A stretch of DNA of 64,000 bases from Naganishia liquefaciens. Taxonomy: Eukaryota; Basidiomycota; Tremellomycetes; Filobasidiales; Filobasidiaceae. The notes beneath the pieces are model-generated. The model worked only from the letters and a program-made list of their open reading frames with translations. It searched no databases and was not told the DNA's origin. The DNA lies in assembly GCA_013423385.1 (NCBI GenBank), contig BLZA01000009.1, positions 682,001 through 746,000 of the forward strand, read 5' to 3'. Shown here piece by piece: positions 58,907 through 64,000 of the stretch (position 1 is the stretch's first letter; each line of letters starts with the position of its first letter). A program made the position numbers and the translations under genes.

Positions 58907-60749
58907 TTATACATTGATTTCGGACCAGATGACGGGAAGGAGAACGACGCAGGCGGCGTAGAACTGAAAAGAGGGGCGGTCAGCCATGGCCCGTTTGGCG
59001 CGGTTTCATCGCAGACTGATGCTTACCACATGAACGCTCTGCACCATTAAGCGCGGATACTCGAGCAGTCCCGGCGCGGACTTGCGGTCCCCGAATGGAC
59101 GCGTAAAGAGGAGCCAGAGCGAGTAAAAGGCGACGGCGAAAAAGTGGTAGAATAGAAGCAGGGGTTTCGGCGTGAGGCTGGTATGCCGGGAGGTCAGCGC
59201 GGAAAAAGACAGGCGGAAGACCCGCGGGGGAGGGGGAGGGGGTACGCACGCGGATAAGAGGCCGACGGGGCCGGCGACGCATTCGCCGCCAAGTTCAAAG
59301 TAGCCGAAACAGCCTTCACGAAGCACGGCAAGGTTTTCATCTGCGGATATGCACGCGCGTCAGCCCTGTTTTGCAACTCTCCCTGGGGGGACCCACCATC
59401 GGCGCCAAACAAGTCGTACAGCGCGATACTCAGGATATTGACGACGCCGGCCAAATGCTTGCGCTTCCAGTACCAATCCTGCAGCCGCCACCTGATGGCC
59501 TCCCAATCGTGCAAATCCGGTAAACTCTCTTGCGGGCGCAAGTACTCGGTCAACAAGACGGCATCATGCAGCGCGACCGTCATCCCGCCGCCCGTCAACG
59601 GATGCCGCATGTTCCATGAATCGCCGACCATGATGACACCTTCGCGCGCACCCCTGCGGCCCTGCATCGCGGGCGGGAGAAAGGAATTCGGCATCGTCCG
59701 CAGCCGGTCGGCGGCGAGTGCGTTCCGGATGGGAGCGTGGAATTCAGCGGGCAGGTGTGGCAGGTAGGCGTTTTCGATGTGGGATTTGAGGCTTCCGTCG
59801 GCGATGGAGGGGAGCTTGCCCTTGACGTCGACAAGCATGCGGGTCTCGCCTGCAGCGTCGGCGATTTGGTAGAGCAGGACAGGCCCTTGCGGGGTGAGAC
59901 AGACGGTACCGTGGCGAGGTTGCGGAAGGGGAATGTCTTTGATGACGGCACCGACGAAATGGGAGCGTGTCTTGATCGGTTTGATGGGTGGCAGGGTGTG
60001 CGGCGTGTGGTCGGGCATGGTGGTGGCGTTGCGGAATTTCGAGAAACAGCCGTCGGCAATGATGGTCAGCGGTGCGTAAAAGTTGCGAATGGCCGTGTCG
60101 ACGTCTGTTTCGGCGGCATCGTCTCCGTCGCTGCCGCGTTTCTTGAGGGCGACTTGCACGCCAATTACGCGCCGCGTGTGGTCACACGTAATGAGATTCC
60201 TCGCGGATCCCTCGACGACTTTTACGCCCGGCGCATCCTGAACCACTTTACGCCGCAAGGCATCGATAAACCGCCCATGGTGAAACGACCGCCCTTCCTG
60301 CTTGCCACTCTTGGATAACGCCCTCATTCCGCCACATGACTTTTCCCCCGCCTCGCCCGCCATCTTGTCCAATTCGGGATACGGAATCGGCACAGTCCGG
60401 TCCCCCATGACGACGCAATATCCCTCGACGGGCGTCGCATCGATTCCCTCGAGACACTCGCCCATCCCGAGCTGCTGCAGCGCGGCGACTCCACCCGGCT
60501 GGAGCAGTTCACCGACGATCCTGTCGGGCGGAGAAAGATCACGTTCGATCAGCAGGATGCGGCGGCCCGTGCGAGAGAGGCTGTAGGCGAGGGCAGAGCC
60601 GGCGACGCCTGCGCCGATGATGATGATTTCGGGGGAGTCCAAAGTGTGGGACTTTTCCTGGAGGCGAGGGTTAGTGGAATTGTAAAGGGGAAACGTACGG
60701 ACGGACGCACGGAGATGAGCTGGACCTGCGAGGGTGGAACGTCGAGCAT
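58907..60749 (-). CDS. ERG1: Squalene epoxidase (squalene monooxygenase)
   Basis: FAD enzyme of the ER that makes 2,3-oxidosqualene in ergosterol synthesis; the target of allylamines. The start MLDVPPSQVQLISVRPS is joined by a 41-nt intron to EKSHTLDSPEIIIIGAGVAG. FAD motif GAGVAGSALAYSLSRTGRRI with LLIERD, then RIVGELLQPGGVAALQQLGM, GRSFHHGRFIDALRRKV, IADGCFSKFRN, VGAVIKDIPLPQPRHGTVCL, MLVDVKGKLPS and RTMPNSFLPPAMQG. The second FAD motif is VIMVGDSWNMRHPLTGGGMT. The C-terminus is spliced: ILSIALYDLFGADG, AVLREGCFGYFELGGECVAG, LLLFYHFFAVAFYSLWLLFT, YAACVVLLPVIWSEINV, with two hydrophobic membrane-associated helices. An unspliced frame reads further upstream, but the conserved residues begin at EIIIIGAG, so the shorter start is preferred. 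Confidence 0.93.
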
Positions 60750-61729
60750 GGTGTCTGTGCGGTCTGCCGAGAGTGTTGTTGCCGCCGATTCGGAATGACA
60801 GGACGATGTCGAGTGCGGTGAAGAGCGGGAGGGCATCCTGTGCGTAGTAAAGTGTCCCCCCAAGATACCCAAACAAGACTTATTACTCCTCGCGCTGAAT
60901 GTTTCACCCCGCGACTCTCGTGCCACTGTATATTTCGCTTCCGCCAGTCCGATCCCGCACGCGACCGGCTTGTCTCAGTCTCTCAGATCGCAGCGGGCGT
61001 CACGGCGGCCGAGCTCGACAGGCCGAAGGCCTAGGCCAGGAGAATGATATGTATCGGGACTCGACGGTCGGGTGTCCTGCTCTGCCAGTCGGAGAGGCAG
61101 TGGACGGCACAAGCATGCTCGTTCACAGCTTGTGCTTCACTGCAACGGGACCGTGACGCACGCGTTACCATTGCCACCTTTCGTACCAAGTCGGCGCGCA
61201 AATCTTGCCTTGTGCGCTCGCGCGACATGAGACGGCACGCTTGCAAGAGGAAACGTCCGACGCCGTCGGCCGGATCTTGGGTCTCGCGAATGAGGATTCC
61301 GGTTGTTGTCTCCATTGATGAAAGGAGCAAGTTGACTTGACGAGTACGCAATGGACTGGACAATAGAAACAAAGACGAGTCATCATGACAATCGCTAAGC
61401 GGCCAACCACTGCGTGAGCTAGTAGTGCAGCAGGCTCTTGGCCACGATGTAATGGGGAAATGAGGGAAGACGGGGCTGACAACGATCCAGTAGCAAGGCT
61501 AACACGACACAACACTGTCCCTTCTCTTCCATGTCAACGAGCCGAAAGTCAAGACCAGTAATGTAAACTTCTGATGAAATGCTATTGATCTTCTTCCACT
61601 TTGCTTTGCATGTGCTGTTACAACGAATTGACGAATTCACAAAACTGCTAGCGATCATCCAGTTCTGCCGCGACCTCCTCAAGTCAAAGATGATCCGGCA
61701 TGCTAGGTTCCGAAACCGATGCGAGGGGT
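60750..61729. other. Intergenic ERG1 promoter and HSP12-type 3' flank
   Basis: 980 bases with no supportable gene. Frames of about 60-115 codons lack domains. I could not mark a sterol regulatory element with confidence. Confidence 0.55.
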
Positions 61730-62157
61730 TTAGGCCAAGTTTCGGTTGGTGTTGTCGCCGGAAACGGCATCTCCGATCTTCTCTGTAGGTTCAAGGAGCT
61801 AAGATGAGCAAGGGAACATTGCGTCCACGCATGATTGTGCTCACGAGAGGTCGACTTGCTCTCCTGGGGCTGAACAGCGGAAGCAACAGAGTCCATGGCA
61901 CCCTTGACGGCATCGGAAGCCTGCTCGACGTAGGACTGCAGAAGATTCGGGCGTCAGAAAGAGATTCTAGACATTCCAGAGTGACCAAGATGCCTCACCT
62001 TCTCGGATTCGGGCTTCATGGCGGAGGCAGCCTAGAAAGAGAGAGAAAGAGCGGGAACCTAGTCAGCGTCCCGACGTCCATGACGGAAGAGCATGGCCGC
62101 AAATGCAAAGCCGCTACTCACCTTGTCTCCCAAGCTTTGTCGGCCGACGTCAGACAT
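61730..62157 (-). CDS. HSP12: HSP12/HSP9-type stress protein
   Basis: Small, hydrophilic, membrane-stabilising protein strongly induced by heat, osmotic stress and stationary phase in other fungi. Four exons: the first is 62157-62122 (MSDVGRQSLGDK), then AASAMKPESEK, then SYVEQASDAVKGAMDSVASA with VQPQESKSTS, then QKIGDAVSGDNTNRNLA; 70 residues. The order MSD-GR, KP-S-KS, EQASD, Ala-Val-Gln-Pro, then Q-KIGD is the HSP9/HSP12 pattern. Three introns in a 70-codon gene is notable. A TATA-like TATATAAG (minus, 62265-62258) lies about 100 bases upstream of the ATG, as expected for a stress gene. Confidence 0.88.
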
Positions 62158-63470
62158 GTTTGTGATAGTTTGTTAAAGTTGGTGGGGTTGTGTGATAGAA
62201 GGGTTGTGGTGTACAACATCCGCCTACTCGCCGACAGGAATTCGAAGAATGCAGCAACTTATATACCTGTTCCACGACCGGCAACGCTCAGACCGCCACA
62301 TCCCACTCCCGGCTACTTCGTGCGTGGAAGGCAGATCACGACGTCATAGACACTATTGGCACACCAGGCACAAAGTAAATAGCAGAGGGTCGCTCAAGCG
62401 GAATCGCCTGCGGGAGGTCGTCAGGTGACAGTCCGACCACAACGGGACAAAACGGGGCGGGCGGGCGGGCGGGCAAGCGTCATGACGTCATTTCGGAGGC
62501 ACAACCCCGCTTTTTCGCAGTCGCATTCCTTGTCGGTTCCCTGGCCGGTTTAGGACACCGAGCTGGAGACCGCTTGACCGACAATGAATATTGCAGGATG
62601 TTCTACGGCATTCCTCTGTAGATCCTGTGTCACGTGCGGCAAGTCATATACTGGGTTCTGCCGGACCCCTGCGACTCGCTGACTCGTGACCTTGACTAGT
62701 CAGAACTTCTACGGTATACCAACCGACCGGGAATTGCCAGTCCCGATAAGGTGGTCTTCAAGCGGTGGTGACCTGCGGTGTACCTTGAAAACATCGATAT
62801 CCAGAGACAATGCACCCGCGATGCGGGCTCCTTGCCCATGTCGGGCGGTTCTTGCAGGGTCAACCGGTGGAAACCCTGCTGGAACCACCGTATAAAACAA
62901 ATGTTGCAGCTGAAGGCAGCTACTACGTTCATATGCCACAGCCGGGGCGCTATCGGTATTGTTCGGGCCATCAAACTATAATACCAACAGGCATGACAGA
63001 GAACAAGTGTGTTCCTTGATCGGGAGCAGAATTGCTGGCACAAACACACTTCGTCTTATCCGCTGTCTAGCCGTCGATGATGTTCTCAGGATCTCTATTC
63101 GCGCGTGACGGCGGTGCCGGCTGCAATGCCGCCTCTCCGCTTGATTGACACAAAAGCAGTCTCTACTATCAAGGGAACTGCGGGGCAAATTCATGCATAA
63201 ACAAGTCTAATAGGGACCACATGTCCGAGCGGCCGCAGACGGCAATTCATACAATACAGAAAAATGGCGTCGCGTGGGTGTCGTAGATAGGTCGTAGCTG
63301 CATCGATGTCGTTTCATACTGTACAGGTTTGTGACTGCGCAGCATGTTTTGTCGTAGTCGTTCTTTGCTCTTGAGCTGACATTCATGGGCGCCAGAAAGG
63401 GTGGCAATCGCTGACACAAATATCAGTCCGGCTTCACTCTTGACCGCCGAAATCTACTTGATCCCACACA
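62158..63470. other. HSP12 promoter region and Rho GTPase 3' flank
   Basis: 1.3 kb without a gene. The left part is the promoter of the HSP12-type gene, with the TATA-like site, a CRE and a G-rich run. Open frames at 62690-63020 lack domains. Confidence 0.55.
62454..62490. promoter_or_regulatory. G-tract run (possible G-quadruplex) next to a perfect CRE/ATF site
   Basis: 62454-62473 has five G-tracts spaced by single C, fitting the four-tract quadruplex pattern. The palindrome TGACGTCA, the CRE/ATF consensus, follows at 62483-62490, about 325 bases upstream of the HSP12-type ATG. Function is inferred from the motif only. Confidence 0.6.
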
Positions 63471-64000
63471 TCAACAGATGACGCAGCACCCCTTTCCGTG
63501 GCCCTTCTCCGCCTCATTCCTCCTCTTGCCCCCGAGTGATCCGGTGCGGCCGTGCGTTCCCGCTGCTCCGCTAGAAACGGTCATCCCGTGCGCTCCCTCA
63601 CGTACGAGCATCGCCGCACGGGTGGCCGCCTCGAAGACATCGTCGACGCCTTGATTCAGCAGTGATGAACACTCCCAGTACGACTTGGCGCCGATCGCAG
63701 CCGATATGCGTTGGCCCTGAGAACACGTCAGCCGGGTCCCACTGCATTTCGAGAAAACTCACTTCAGCGCTTTCGACAAAGTTTTCGGGCACATAGGTGC
63801 CGTTCTGCTTGGCCTTTTCTCTAATGTCCGTTTTGCAGCCCACAAGCAGCACAGGCACATGAGGTCCGCATATCGATCTGACCTCCTCAATCCACTGTTG
63901 GGCTATGAGCGGGGGGAGCACAAGGCGAATTCCATGATGACTGACCTTGTTGGCGACGTTATCCAGACTATCTGGCGTGTCCACCGCAAAGGCGATCAAA
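63471..64000 (-). CDS. Rho-family small GTPase, C-terminal part (cut by window end)
   Basis: Rho-type switch of actin and cell-wall signalling. The visible part begins LIAFAVDTPDSLDNVANK and, after an intron ending in CAACAG, continues WIEEVRSICGPHVPVLLVGC. The G4 motif is GCKTD (usual Rho form GCKxD). Then come GTYVPENFVESAE, a second intron, GQRISAAIGAKSYWECSSLL (G5, ECSS) and NQGVDDVFEAATRAAMLV. The tail is Gly/Lys/Arg-rich (KRRNEAEKGHGKGC) and ends with the CaaX box CVIC, preceded by another Cys, so prenylation and perhaps palmitoylation are expected. It resembles Rho2 most, but the effector half is outside the window, so the subtype is open. Confidence 0.88.

Noticed and set aside
60750-60876. 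Upstream extension of ERG1 (MFGYLGGTLYYAQDALP)
   Set aside because: It is in frame with the main exon only if the 41-nt intron is retained; the spliced MLDVPPSQVQLISV start fits better.
62221-62265. Heat-shock element GAATTCGAAGAA near the HSP12 gene
   Set aside because: The GAA/TTC units lack the two-base spacing of a true HSE.

Overview
The window is a compact, gene-dense stretch of a fungal nuclear chromosome. Almost every gene is broken by several short GT-AG introns (mostly about 40-70 nt, many with CTGAC/CTAAC-like branch sites). Arginine CGA codons are frequent in ribosomal protein genes, genes lie on both strands with short gaps, and the gene set is typically eukaryotic. The intron density and protein sequences fit a basidiomycete, most likely a Tremellomycetes yeast; that placement is inference. 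I saw no virus-like element, transposon, CRISPR array or tRNA gene.

Layout, left to right. 1-998: 5' part of the Cdc42 exchange factor CDC24 (minus). 999-3944: gene-poor. 3945-7688: MED20, VPS29 and an MDM35-like gene. 8299-10845: RPS16 and RPS2 head to head. 12058-20695: a VHS/GAT trafficking protein, RSA4 and the capping triphosphatase CET1. 21188-26940: ATP sulfurylase, a sirtuin and RPS23. 27520-28983: ornithine decarboxylase antizyme with a +1 frameshift. 29948-31018: an unrecognised gene. 31812-35618: SSZ1 and an AN1 zinc-finger gene. 35712-43677: CHL1 helicase and CDC6. 45476-53177: asparaginase with ankyrin repeats, RRP3 and a NIMA-type kinase. 53178-61 kb: a visibly more GC-rich, repeat-rich part with an unrecognised alanine-tract protein and squalene epoxidase ERG1. 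61730-64000: an HSP12-type stress protein and the 3' part of a Rho-family GTPase.

Many genes serve translation and ribosome assembly (RPS16, RPS2, RPS23, RSA4, RRP3, SSZ1, and antizyme through its frameshift). Others serve cell-cycle and genome maintenance (CDC6, CHL1, NIMA kinase) or polarity (CDC24, Rho). I see no operon-like logic, but there are shared divergent promoters (RPS16/RPS2, RSA4/CET1, RRP3/kinase).

The most striking things are: (1) an antizyme gene whose two reading frames can only be joined by +1 frameshifting at CTT-TGA, with an 18-bp perfect inverted repeat inside ORF0; (2) a set of tiny exons (3 nt in RPS16, 4 nt in RPS23, 8 nt in the sirtuin) and a start codon split by an intron in SSZ1; (3) an Mdm35-like protein whose two CX9C motifs are about 186 residues apart; (4) two GC-AG introns in VPS29.
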